From Denitratisoma sp. (GTDB lineage: Bacteria > Pseudomonadota > Gammaproteobacteria > Burkholderiales > Rhodocyclaceae), in NCBI GenBank assembly GCA_032027165.1, contig JAVSMO010000001.1:3341960-3405959 (forward strand): 64,000 nucleotides of DNA, in the 5' to 3' direction. The notes beneath the pieces are model-generated. The model saw only the letters and a list, made by a program, of their open reading frames with translations, was not told the DNA's origin and did no database searches. Position 1 is the stretch's first letter; every line of letters begins with the position of its first letter. Shown in pieces: positions 1 through 7,892 of the stretch. The position numbers were made by a program, and so were the translations under genes.

Positions 1-903
1 GACAAGCTGAAGGCCATCCCGGGCGCCGGCAACGTCTCCGCCAACGTCCATAGCAAGATCGTCTCGCACAGCGTGCAGCGCGGCGTCAAGCTGATCCCGC
101 ACGTGAAGAACATCATTGCCGTGGCCTCCGGCAAGGGCGGCGTCGGCAAGTCCACCACGGCGGTGAACCTGGCGCTGGCGCTCGCTGCCGAGGGCGCCAA
201 TGTCGGTCTGCTGGACGCCGACATCTACGGGCCCTCGCAACCGCAGATGCTCGGCATCACCGACAAGCCCGAGTCGCGCGACGGCAAGACGCTGGAGCCG
301 ATGCAGGCCTACGGCCTGCAGGCCATGTCGATCGGCTTCCTCATCGATCCGGAAACCCCGATGGTCTGGCGCGGCCCGATGGTGACCCAGGCGCTGCAGC
401 AGCTGCTCGGCGACACGCAATGGCGCGACGTCGACTACCTGGTGATCGACCTGCCGCCTGGCACCGGCGACATCCAGCTCACCCTGGCGCAGCAGGTGCC
501 GGTGACCGGCGCCGTGATCGTCACCACGCCGCAGGACATCGCCCTGCTGGATGCGCGCAAGGGCCTCAAGATGTTCGAGAAGGTCGGCATCCCGATTCTC
601 GGCATCGTCGAGAACATGAGCATCCACATCTGCTCGAAGTGCGGCCACGAGGAGCATATCTTCGGCTCCGGGGGCGGCGAGAGGATGTGCAAGGACTACG
701 AGGTCGAGTTCCTCGGCGCGTTGCCGCTCGACATCGCCATCCGCGAACAGACCGATTCCGGCAAGCCGACGGTGGCGGCCGCCCCCGAGGGCCGCATCGC
801 CGAGATCTACCGCGGCATCGCACGGCGCGTCGCCGTGAAGATCGCCGAGCAGGCCAAGGACATGACGGCGAAGTTCCCCAACATCGTGATTCAGAACACC
901 TGA
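1..903 (+). CDS. apbC: Mrp/ApbC-family iron-sulfur cluster carrier ATPase (5' end missing)
   Basis: P-loop NTPase of the Mrp/NBP35 family, which holds and transfers Fe-S clusters in the cytosol. The frame is open from base 1, so the gene begins outside the window; the first about 35 visible residues are the tail of the N-terminal MIP18/DUF59 domain. The deviant Walker A SGKGGVGKST lies at about visible residue 43, a DLPPGTGD Walker B-like motif follows, and the C-terminal half carries the CSKC pair (CxxC) that bridges a cluster between two subunits. A GTG at 73 would be a false internal start because homology continues upstream of it. A terminator follows 55 bp downstream, so this is the end of its transcription unit. 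Confidence 0.93.
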   Translation, partial: DKLKAIPGAGNVSANVHSKIVSHSVQRGVKLIPHVKNIIAVASGKGGVGKSTTAVNLALALAAEGANVGLLDADIYGPSQPQMLGITDKPESRDGKTLEPMQAYGLQAMSIGFLIDPETPMVWRGPMVTQALQQLLGDTQWRDVDYLVIDLPPGTGDIQLTLAQQVPVTGAVIVTTPQDIALLDARKGLKMFEKVGIPILGIVENMSIHICSKCGHEEHIFGSGGGERMCKDYEVEFLGALPLDIAIREQTDSGKPTVAAAPEGRIAEIYRGIARRVAVKIAEQAKDMTAKFPNIVIQNT

Positions 904-906
904 GGC

Positions 907-917
907 AAAAGTCAGTC
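907..917 (-). repeat. Copy of dispersed repeat core GACTGACTTTT
   Basis: Minus-strand copy of an 11-bp core found exactly five times in the window. It lies in the short gap between apbC and its terminator and shares the GGGACTGACTTTTG form with the copy at 61901. Confidence 0.5.
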
Positions 918-957
918 CCGGCGGCACGGCGCCCCGTTCCGTGTTGACCCACTCCCG

Positions 958-987
958 AAAGAGCGGATAATTCCGCTCTTTATTTTT
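958..987 (+). terminator. Intrinsic terminator after apbC
   Basis: Perfect 10-bp stem AAAGAGCGGA / TCCGCTCTTT with a 4-nt loop TAAT, followed by TATTTTT. It sits between apbC and dcd, only about 10 bp before the dcd start, so it separates the two genes or attenuates read-through. Confidence 0.75.
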
Positions 988-997
988 GGGCGCCCCG

Positions 998-1564
998 ATG
1001 AGCATCAAGTCCGACAAGTGGATCCGCCGCATGGCGGCGGAGCACAAGATGATCGATCCCTTCGAGCCCGGCCAGGTGCGCGAGGTCGACGGACGCAAGA
1101 TCGTCTCCTACGGCACGTCGAGCTACGGCTACGACATCCGCTGCTCGAACGAATTCAAGCTGTTCACGGACATCAACTGCACCATCGTCGACCCGAAGAA
1201 CTTCGACCCGAACTCCTTCGTCGAGATCAAGAACGATTTCTGCATCATCCCGCCGAACTCCTTCGCCCTGGCGCGCACCGTCGAGTATTTCCGCATCCCG
1301 AGGAATGTCCTGACGGTGTGCCTGGGCAAGAGCACCTACGCCCGATGCGGCATCATCGTGAACGTCACGCCCTTCGAGCCGGAATGGGAGGGCTACGTGA
1401 CGCTGGAGTTTTCCAACACGACCCCGCTGCCGGCCAAGATCTACGCCAACGAGGGTGTGGCGCAGGTGCTGTTCTTCGAGTCGGACGAGGTCTGCGAGAC
1501 TTCGTACAAGGACCGCGGCGGCAAGTATCAGGGGCAGGTCGGCGTGACCCTGCCGAAAATCTAG
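998..1564 (+). CDS. dcd: dCTP deaminase
   Basis: Deaminates dCTP to dUTP (plus ammonia), feeding dUMP to thymidylate synthase; thyA is also in this window (30121-30915). The 188-residue product is close to the usual 190. It shows the trimeric dUTPase-like fold motifs: SSYGYDIR near residue 45, [10 protein letters not shown] near 110 and [13 protein letters not shown] near 140 with the catalytic glutamate. An in-frame ATG 12 bp upstream gives a four-residue extension, but [13 protein letters not shown] is the normal family start. The gene stands alone between hairpins. Confidence 0.95.
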   Translation: MSIKSDKWIRRMAAEHKMIDPFEPGQVREVDGRKIVSYGTSSYGYDIRCSNEFKLFTDINCTIVDPKNFDPNSFVEIKNDFCIIPPNSFALARTVEYFRIPRNVLTVCLGKSTYARCGIIVNVTPFEPEWEGYVTLEFSNTTPLPAKIYANEGVAQVLFFESDEVCETSYKDRGGKYQGQVGVTLPKI

Positions 1565-1596
1565 TTACTAGCGCCCAACCTATCCACCTTTTTATT

Positions 1597-1619
1597 GCGA
1601 CCCGCTCAGTGCGGGTCGC
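1597..1619 (+). other. Perfect 9-bp hairpin between dcd and the decarboxylase gene
   Basis: GCGACCCGC / GCGGGTCGC with a 5-nt loop TCAGT. No T-run follows on either strand, so it is not a canonical intrinsic terminator. It ends 18 bp before the next start codon and could be a Rho-assisted terminator or a 5'-UTR structure. Confidence 0.4.
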
Positions 1620-1637
1620 CGCATTTCAGGAGCCCCC

Positions 1638-3872
1638 ATGCGCTTCCACTTTCCGGTCATCATCATCGACGAGGACTTCCGCTCGGAAAACGCCTCGGGT
1701 CTTGGCATCCGCCGCCTGGCCGAAGCCATCGAGGCCGAGGGCATGGAGGTGCTCGGCGTCACCAGCTACGGCGACCTGTCGTCCTTCGCCCAGCAGCAGA
1801 GCCGCGCCTCGGCCTTCATCCTCTCCATCGACGACGAGGAACTGGCCAACGAGGAGGAGGAGACCATCGCCGAACTGCGCGCCTTCGTCGTCGGCATTCG
1901 TACCCGCAACGCCGAGATCCCGATCTTCCTGCACGGCGAGACGCGCACCTCGCGCCACATCCCGAACGACATCCTGCGCGAACTGCACGGCTTCATCCAC
2001 ATGTTCGAGGACACGCCGGAATTCATCGCCCGCAACGTCGTACGGGAGGCCAAGTCCTACCTGGATTCCCTGCCGCCGCCCTTCTTCCGCGCCCTGACGC
2101 ACTATGCCGCCGACGGCTCCTATTCATGGCACTGTCCGGGCCATTCAGGCGGCGTGGCCTTCCTCAAGTCGCCGGTAGGCCAGATGTTCCACCAGTTCTT
2201 CGGCGAGAACATGCTGCGCGCCGACGTCTGCAACGCCGTCGAGGAGCTCGGCCAGCTGCTCGACCACACCGGCCCGGTGGCCGCCTCCGAGCGCAACGCG
2301 GCGCGCATCTTCAACGCCGACCACCTGTTCTTCGTCACCAACGGCACGTCGACCTCGAACAAGATCGTCTGGCACTCGACCGTGGCGCCGGGAGACATCG
2401 TCGTCGTCGACCGCAACTGCCACAAGTCGGTGCTGCACTCGATCATCATGACCGGCGCGATTCCGGTCTTCCTCATGCCGACGCGCAACAACTACGGCAT
2501 CATCGGCCCGATCCCGAAATCGGAATTCGCCTGGAAGAACATCCAGAAAAAGATCGCTGCCCATCCCTTCGCCTCGAAGGTGAAGGGCAAGCCGCGCGTG
2601 TTGACCATTACCCAGTCCACCTACGACGGCATCCTCTACAACGTAGAGGAAATCAAGGAGATGCTCGACGGCAGGATCGATACCCTGCACTTCGACGAGG
2701 CCTGGCTGCCGCACGCCGCCTTCCACGACTTCTACGGCGACTACCACGCCATCGGCGCCGACCGCCCGCGCTGCAAGGAGTCGATGGTGTTCTCGACACA
2801 GTCTACGCACAAGCTGCTGGCCGGCCTTTCGCAGGCCTCGCAGATCCTGGTGCAGGACTCGCAGAACCGCAGGCTCGACCGCGACGTCTTCAACGAGGCC
2901 TATCTGATGCACACATCGACCTCGCCGCAGTACGCCATCATCGCCTCCTGCGACGTGGCGGCGGCGATGATGGAGGAGCCTGGCGGGAAAGCGCTGGTCG
3001 AAGAGTCCATCGCCGAGGCGCTGGACTTCCGCCGAGCCATGCGCAAGGTCGACGAGGAATGGGGCGCCGACTGGTGGTTCAAGGTGTGGGGGCCGGACGA
3101 CCTCTCCGAGGAAGGCATCGAGGAGCGCGAGGCCTGGATGCTCAAGCCGGGCGAGCGGTGGCACGGCTTCGGTCAATTGGCTGACGGCTTCAACATGCTC
3201 GACCCGATCAAGGCCACGGTCATCACCCCGGGCCTCGACGTGGACGGCGACTTCGCCGACTGGGGCATCCCGGCAGCCATCGTCACCAAATACCTGGCCG
3301 AGCACGGTGTCATCGTTGAAAAGTGCGGCCTGTATTCCTTTTTCATCATGTTCACCATCGGCATTACCAAGGGCCGATGGAACACGATGGTCACCGAGCT
3401 GCAGCAGTTCAAGGACGATTACGACAAGAACCATCCGTTGTGGAAAGTGCTGCCGGAGTTCGTGGCCAAGCATCCACGCTATGAGCGCGTCGGCCTGCGC
3501 GACCTCTGCCAGCAGATCCACGACGTTTACAAGGCCAATGACGTGGCACGCCTGACCACCGAAATGTACCTCTCGGACATGGTGCCGGCGATGCCGCCCG
3601 CCGAGGCCTTCGCCAAGATGGCCCATCGGGAGATCGAGCGGGTCGAGATCAACGAACTCGAAGGGCGCGTCACCAGTGTCCTCCTTACCCCCTATCCGCC
3701 CGGGATCCCGCTTCTCATCCCGGGCGAGCGCTTCAATCGCACCATCGTGAATTACCTGAAATACGCGCGCGACTTCAATGAGCGTTTCCCGGGGTTCGAG
3801 ACCGACATCCACGGCTTGGTCAAAGACGAGTCGAACGGAAAGGTGCGCTATTTCGTGGATTGCGTCAGGTAG
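1638..3872 (+). CDS. Orn/Lys/Arg decarboxylase, fold-type I PLP enzyme
   Basis: 744-residue decarboxylase of the large inducible/LdcA class, which releases CO2 from a basic amino acid to give cadaverine, agmatine or putrescine. An N-terminal wing (receiver-like) domain spans about 1-130, followed by the PLP domain with HCPGHSGG near 175 and NGTSTSNK near 237. The PLP lysine is K392 in STHKLL. A C-terminal domain follows about 600. Start ATG at 1638 is preceded by AGGAG. Which substrate is preferred cannot be told from sequence; lysine or arginine are the likely options given the betaproteobacterial relatives. It is a single-gene unit with a strong terminator and no adjacent antiporter gene. 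Confidence 0.9.
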   Translation: MRFHFPVIIIDEDFRSENASGLGIRRLAEAIEAEGMEVLGVTSYGDLSSFAQQQSRASAFILSIDDEELANEEEETIAELRAFVVGIRTRNAEIPIFLHGETRTSRHIPNDILRELHGFIHMFEDTPEFIARNVVREAKSYLDSLPPPFFRALTHYAADGSYSWHCPGHSGGVAFLKSPVGQMFHQFFGENMLRADVCNAVEELGQLLDHTGPVAASERNAARIFNADHLFFVTNGTSTSNKIVWHSTVAPGDIVVVDRNCHKSVLHSIIMTGAIPVFLMPTRNNYGIIGPIPKSEFAWKNIQKKIAAHPFASKVKGKPRVLTITQSTYDGILYNVEEIKEMLDGRIDTLHFDEAWLPHAAFHDFYGDYHAIGADRPRCKESMVFSTQSTHKLLAGLSQASQILVQDSQNRRLDRDVFNEAYLMHTSTSPQYAIIASCDVAAAMMEEPGGKALVEESIAEALDFRRAMRKVDEEWGADWWFKVWGPDDLSEEGIEEREAWMLKPGERWHGFGQLADGFNMLDPIKATVITPGLDVDGDFADWGIPAAIVTKYLAEHGVIVEKCGLYSFFIMFTIGITKGRWNTMVTELQQFKDDYDKNHPLWKVLPEFVAKHPRYERVGLRDLCQQIHDVYKANDVARLTTEMYLSDMVPAMPPAEAFAKMAHREIERVEINELEGRVTSVLLTPYPPGIPLLIPGERFNRTIVNYLKYARDFNERFPGFETDIHGLVKDESNGKVRYFVDCVR

Positions 3873-3887
3873 CTTGCAACTGCAAGT

Positions 3888-3913
3888 AAAAAACCGCCTT
3901 GCGGCGGTTTTTT
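3888..3913 (+). terminator. Strong intrinsic terminator after the decarboxylase
   Basis: 11-bp stem AAAAAACCGCC / GGCGGTTTTTT closed by a TTGC tetraloop. The A-run and T-run make it bidirectional. It insulates the decarboxylase from the island that follows. Confidence 0.9.
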
Positions 3914-3964
3914 ATTCTCTAGCGATAGACTTAAAGTTGTATGCTAAAAAATCAATATAACTTA

Positions 3965-3992
3965 TTGACATAAAGCGTATTTTGCATATACT
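3965..3992 (+). promoter_or_regulatory. Near-consensus sigma70 promoter
   Basis: Perfect -35 TTGACA at 3965-3970 and -10 TATACT at 3987-3992 with a 16-bp spacer, preceded by an A/T-rich UP-like stretch. The predicted start near 3999 leaves a leader of about 26 nt before the small ORF at 4026. No Fur-box-like palindrome is visible nearby. Confidence 0.75.
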
Positions 3993-4025
3993 AGCTAGTG
4001 TGGCTTATTGTGGTCCAGAGGGAGT

Positions 4026-4232
4026 ATGCGCATTCTGATGTTTCTGGGTTTTCTTGTTTTGTCGGTGCTGGTGCCCGTGGGATTGGCGCAGGCGGAGATG
4101 CCGGCATCATCAGGCTGGCAGGCGATTGGATCAATTGTGTGCATGACCGGTCTGGAAAATACGCCCATCAGACAGTTTTTGCCTGCTGCTGCCCGCCGTC
4201 ATACGATTGAACGCAAGCAGCAAATCATATAA
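4026..4232 (+). CDS. Small putative secreted protein (68 aa), unknown
   Basis: No family recognised. The 68-residue product starts with a convincing Sec signal peptide: Arg at position 2, a hydrophobic core LMFLGFLVLSVLVPVGL, and cleavage after AQA at about residue 23. This leaves a 45-residue mature peptide with one cysteine and a basic tail. The start is supported by position (about 26 nt after a near-consensus promoter) and by AGAGGGAG upstream, although that is unusually close to the ATG. Base composition here is clearly more AT-rich than the neighbourhood. It is the first possible gene of the Slam-like/FecR island; it may be only a leader ORF. Confidence 0.4.
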   Translation: MRILMFLGFLVLSVLVPVGLAQAEMPASSGWQAIGSIVCMTGLENTPIRQFLPAAARRHTIERKQQII

Positions 4233-4289
4233 CCTAGTGCGGCTATGAAGGGATGCGCACGGTTGCATATTTGCCGTGAAGGGGGCTCC

Positions 4290-5615
4290 GTGAAAAATAC
4301 CAAGTGCAAAATTCGTGCTGCTCTGCTGATGGCGGGGTTGCTTGCTGCAGGTACAGTGCGGGCCGATGCCGTAACCGACAATGCGCGCGCGCTGCTAGAC
4401 CGGGGCAATGCCAAGGCCGCCTATGCCCTTCTCGAACCGCTTGAGCCACAGCGTGCCGGCGACCCCGAATTCGATTTCCTTCTTGGTTTGGCGGCCCTCG
4501 AGGCGGGCAAGAATACCAATGCCGTCTTTGCCTTGGAACGAGTGCTGGCTGTCGACCCCAACCATGTTCGTGCCCGCGCCGAGATCGCACGCGCCTACGC
4601 GGTTCTTGGAGAGACCAAGACCGCCAGGCAGGAATTCGATGCGGTGAAGCGGCAGGGGGTGCCGCGTGAAGTCGCAGCCACCATCGACCGCGTGCTCTCC
4701 GCAATCGAGCGCGTCGAGGATCAAGGCCGTACCACGCTGCGGGGTTACGTGGAGGGTACCATCGGCCACGACTCCAACGTCAATAGTGCGACCTCGGATC
4801 GCGATGTCGCGGTGCCCCTCTTCGGTGGCGCCATCTTCACCCTTGGACCTGGCGGCGTGCGCCGCAGCGATTCCTTCACTTCGGCCGGTGCCGGACTGAG
4901 CTTTCGGAAGCCCCTGGACAAGGAATGGGCGCTTACTGCGGGTTTGAATGGCAGCAAGCGCGTCAATACCGACGTGGACATCTACGACACTGGCTCCACC
5001 GACGCCAATCTCGGCGTGGTGCGCACTTACGGCAAGGACGTTTTCAGCGCGTCGCTGCAGTACAACCAGTTCTGGGTGGATAACAACCGTTATCGCGAAG
5101 CAGCAGGCCTTACCGCGCAGTGGCAGCATAACTACGATGCCCGCAACCAAGCCAGCCTCTTCGTCCAGTATTCCGATCTGCGCTACATGACGCAGGAAGT
5201 TCGCAACGCCGACCGTTTTGTCATTGGCGCGAACATGGCGCACGCCATGGCCGGCTTCAAGACGGTGTTTTACGGCGGCGCCTATCTTGGCGAGGAGGTG
5301 GTCCGAAAGATCGGCTTCGACCATCTCAGCCATAGCCTGTATGGCGTTCGCCTCGGCGCCCAGCACGAGTTTCATCGCGATGCACGTTTCTTTGCCAATC
5401 TGGGCTACGAGCACCGCCGCTATGGTGCCGACGATCCCTTCTTCCTGAAGTTGCGTACCGACAACCAGCTGAATCTCGGAGTGGGCGTAGCCTGGACGCC
5501 GTCCAAGGACTGGCTGGTGACGCCGCAATTCCAATATACCCGCAGCGACTCGAACATTACCCTGAACGACTTCAAGCGCGAAGTGGTTTCCGTTACCGTG
5601 CGCCGGCAATTCTGA
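4290..5615 (+). CDS. TPR + outer-membrane beta-barrel protein, Slam-like (DUF560-type)
   Basis: 441-residue exported protein. A signal peptide (residues 1-25, cleavage VRA|DA) is followed by two or three TPR-like helical repeats at about 28-150 (RALLDRGNAKAAYALL, AVFALERVLAVDPNHVRA). From about 150 it has alternating aromatic strands and ends in phenylalanine, the signature of an outer-membrane barrel. Periplasmic TPR plus 14-strand barrel is the layout of Slam, the outer-membrane translocon for surface lipoproteins (type XI secretion). GTG 4290 is chosen over ATG 4245 because it has AAGGGGG upstream and gives a clean signal peptide. The next gene, 12 bp downstream, is the natural cargo candidate. 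Family assignment is from architecture, not a search. Confidence 0.65.
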   Translation: MKNTKCKIRAALLMAGLLAAGTVRADAVTDNARALLDRGNAKAAYALLEPLEPQRAGDPEFDFLLGLAALEAGKNTNAVFALERVLAVDPNHVRARAEIARAYAVLGETKTARQEFDAVKRQGVPREVAATIDRVLSAIERVEDQGRTTLRGYVEGTIGHDSNVNSATSDRDVAVPLFGGAIFTLGPGGVRRSDSFTSAGAGLSFRKPLDKEWALTAGLNGSKRVNTDVDIYDTGSTDANLGVVRTYGKDVFSASLQYNQFWVDNNRYREAAGLTAQWQHNYDARNQASLFVQYSDLRYMTQEVRNADRFVIGANMAHAMAGFKTVFYGGAYLGEEVVRKIGFDHLSHSLYGVRLGAQHEFHRDARFFANLGYEHRRYGADDPFFLKLRTDNQLNLGVGVAWTPSKDWLVTPQFQYTRSDSNITLNDFKREVVSVTVRRQF

Positions 5616-5627
5616 GCAGGAGGCACC

Positions 5628-7820
5628 ATGCCGAACGAATTGAAGATGAAGCAATCCAGCGCCGTGCTGATGGCGGCCTTGGCCGCAGCCTTTCCGCTGA
5701 CCGGGCAGGCGGCTGGCGCGGCGCGCGTCGATTTTGCCCTCGGCGATGTCAGGGCGCTTGCCCCGGATGGCCGCAGCCGGGCACTGGCCAAGGGAGCCGA
5801 AGTCGCCAGCGGCGAGACCATCGACACCGGCAACGGACGCGCCCAGGTGCGCTTCTCGGACGGCGCCCAGGTATCGCTGCAGCCGCAGACCCAGTTCCGC
5901 ATCGACAACTATCAGTTCAGCGGCAAGACGGATGGCAGCGAGAAGGGATTCTTCAGCCTGATCAAGGGCGGCCTGCGCACCATCACCGGCCTGGTCGGCC
6001 GCAGCAACCGCGACAACTACAAGGTCACGACGACGGTTGCGACGATCGGCATCCGCGGTACGGAATACTCTGTCACCTACGGCAACAGCATCAGCGTCAG
6101 CACCGGCGAAGGGATTGTCGAAGTCTGCAATGCCGCCGGCTGCCTGATCGTGAACAGCGGCGAGACGGCCCGCGTCGAGAACAATGACACACGGCCGGTC
6201 CTGACGGACAAGAAGGCGGAACTGCCGCCGCCGCCGGCGCAGGAGGGGCAGCTTCCCGGTTTTACCGCCGGCAACGACACTTCCAGCAGCGGCGCGCCGG
6301 CCGGCCTGATCCCGGTGTTGCCTTCGGGACCGGGTTATGCTCTGGCGTTGGCGGGCGAGTTCAAGGACGCATTCGAGAGCGGACCGATGATAGGGATTTT
6401 CAACCACTACTCGACTTCGCAGGCCACCTTCGATGCCGGCGGCGCGCTGACAAATTACGATGGCGGACAAGGTTATACGGCGACGGCCGGGACAGTTGTC
6501 GGCGCGTTATCCGACGGCACGCTGGGCTGGGGCCGCTGGGGAAGCGGCACCATCTATGACAACGGTGTGGTGGATGAGGAGATGCACAATGTGCATTACG
6601 TCATCGGCATGCCGACGCCGGACGCCGACATGTCCGCGTTGCAATTAGCCGGCATGGCGGGCACCTATTCGCTGATCGGCTACACGTATCCCACCGCCTA
6701 CAACGCCGGCACTGGCGTGACGACCGTCGGCACCCAACCCGTTACTGGCAGCCTGACTGCCGAATTCGGCCTGGGTACCGTTTCCGGCAACCTCAGCGTG
6801 CCGATGGACGCCCATGTCTACACATCGGCGTGGTCGGCCACCATGGGATCGGGACCCTATACCGTACCTGCATTTTTCTTTGGTGGCGGCACGGTCAGCG
6901 GCGGTGCCTGTTCCACGGCCGGTTGCAGTTCTTCCATTGCAGGCTTTTTCGCAGGCGCGATGGCTTCACATGCTGGCTTGACCTACCAGTTCATGGGAAC
7001 CGATTATGGCGACATCAGCGGTGCAGCGGCGTTCCGGCAGACGAGCACAGTAAGCTCAACAGCCTTGCCGCCGCCACCTACGCCGACAACTGTGGCGGGC
7101 TATACGCTTGCGGGAATCGGCCAAATCGGAGGGGTGAGCGACAGGGGCCTGTTTCCCGGCGACGCCATGTCGACCAGCGCGACGTTCCTCGCCGGCCAAC
7201 AGCAGAGCTTCTATGCCTTTGACGGGACGGACAGCTACACTTTCACCCAGGGCACACCGGTCGGCATGCTCACCGACGGTGTTCTGGGCTGGGGGCGCTG
7301 GGTCGATGGCACCTATACCGACGGCGGCGGCACGACGCCCATGCAGCATGTGCATTACGTCGGCGGCATGCCAACGCCAACGGCTGACATGAGCGCATTG
7401 CAAATCGCGAATACGACAGCCACCTACTCGCTCACGGGCTTTACCTATCCAACCGCTTGGGACAATGCGACAACCACCTTCGGCACTCAGCCAGTTACTG
7501 GCAGCATCACGGCGAATTTCGGATCCTATTTGATTGACGGCAGTCTCACCGTGCCACTGGGCGCCAATACCTACACGGCGATTTGGGCCGGAACAATTGG
7601 CAGCAACGGCGGCTGGCCTGTATCTGTTTCATCGCCGTCCTCGTTCTCCGGGACTACGTATGCAACTTCTACCGGCGCTGATTGCGGAGCTTGTGGCTGT
7701 TATACCAATGTCCAGGGGTTCTTCTCCGGTGCAAATGCCGCCCGTGCCGGCCTGATCTATGATATCGGGGGCACGCAATACGGTTCCATCCACGGCGCAG
7801 CCGCTTTCACGAAAAACTGA
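5628..7820 (+). CDS. FecR-domain exoprotein with two C-terminal barrel-like repeats (candidate secreted cargo)
   Basis: 730 residues with ATG preceded by AGGAGG. A signal peptide (about 1-25, ends GQAAGA) precedes a FecR domain at about 27-190 (FSDGAQVSLQPQTQFRI, TVATIGIRGTEY) with a Cys pair VCNAAGC. A Pro-rich linker follows, then two tandem repeats of about 240 residues. Both repeats share GWGRW, HYV-GMPTP-ADMSALQ, TYPTA, GTQPVTGS and a closing GFF-GA--A-AGL-Y--GT-YG-I-GAAAF strand pattern. The closing pattern resembles the barrel of TbpB-like surface proteins that Slam exports; this is inference. Thr/Ser richness would suit O-glycosylation by the GT41 enzyme encoded next. No lipobox, no transmembrane anchor and no partner ECF sigma factor, so it is not a classical FecR sensor. 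Confidence 0.65.
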   Translation: MPNELKMKQSSAVLMAALAAAFPLTGQAAGAARVDFALGDVRALAPDGRSRALAKGAEVASGETIDTGNGRAQVRFSDGAQVSLQPQTQFRIDNYQFSGKTDGSEKGFFSLIKGGLRTITGLVGRSNRDNYKVTTTVATIGIRGTEYSVTYGNSISVSTGEGIVEVCNAAGCLIVNSGETARVENNDTRPVLTDKKAELPPPPAQEGQLPGFTAGNDTSSSGAPAGLIPVLPSGPGYALALAGEFKDAFESGPMIGIFNHYSTSQATFDAGGALTNYDGGQGYTATAGTVVGALSDGTLGWGRWGSGTIYDNGVVDEEMHNVHYVIGMPTPDADMSALQLAGMAGTYSLIGYTYPTAYNAGTGVTTVGTQPVTGSLTAEFGLGTVSGNLSVPMDAHVYTSAWSATMGSGPYTVPAFFFGGGTVSGGACSTAGCSSSIAGFFAGAMASHAGLTYQFMGTDYGDISGAAAFRQTSTVSSTALPPPPTPTTVAGYTLAGIGQIGGVSDRGLFPGDAMSTSATFLAGQQQSFYAFDGTDSYTFTQGTPVGMLTDGVLGWGRWVDGTYTDGGGTTPMQHVHYVGGMPTPTADMSALQIANTTATYSLTGFTYPTAWDNATTTFGTQPVTGSITANFGSYLIDGSLTVPLGANTYTAIWAGTIGSNGGWPVSVSSPSSFSGTTYATSTGADCGACGCYTNVQGFFSGANAARAGLIYDIGGTQYGSIHGAAAFTKN
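6327..7817 (+). repeat. Two tandem protein-coding modules of about 240 codons
   Basis: Module 1 is about 6327-7048 and module 2 about 7095-7817, both starting with a GY-LA motif and ending in GAAAF. Identical blocks include HYV, GMPTP, ADMSALQ and GTQPVTGS. Each module has a cysteine pair in its last third (CSTAGC in the first, CGACGC in the second). Confidence 0.75.
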
Positions 7821-7821
7821 G

Positions 7822-7854
7822 GATCCCCGGGAGAACCTAATCCTCTCCCGGATC
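7822..7854 (+). other. Hairpin between the FecR exoprotein and the glycosyltransferase
   Basis: CCGGGAGA / TCTCCCGG with a 9-nt loop, extended by GAT/ATC with a 2-nt bulge. It has no T-run, so it more likely tunes expression or mRNA stability between the two genes than fully terminates. Confidence 0.45.
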
Positions 7855-7892
7855 ACCCCTTAGGCATCTCCCCGGTCACCGCATACGCTCCA

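Noticed and set aside
2145..3812. Long minus-strand open frame (555 codons) opposite the decarboxylase
   Set aside because: Shadow frame caused by GC-rich third codon positions; the plus strand encodes a full, motif-complete enzyme.
3914..4025. Fur box upstream of the Slam-like/FecR island
   Set aside because: Looked for a GATAATGATAATCATTATC-like palindrome because FecR and TbpB-like domains suggest iron; none is visible.
3998..4210. Alternative 70-codon frame overlapping the small secreted ORF
   Set aside because: No signal peptide or family; begins right at the predicted transcription start. The 4026 frame is more plausible.
4395..6470. Minus-strand open frame of 691 codons across the Slam-like and FecR genes
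   Set aside because: Low-complexity Arg/Gly/Ala-rich translation with no motif and antisense to two genes with signal peptides and ribosome-binding sites.
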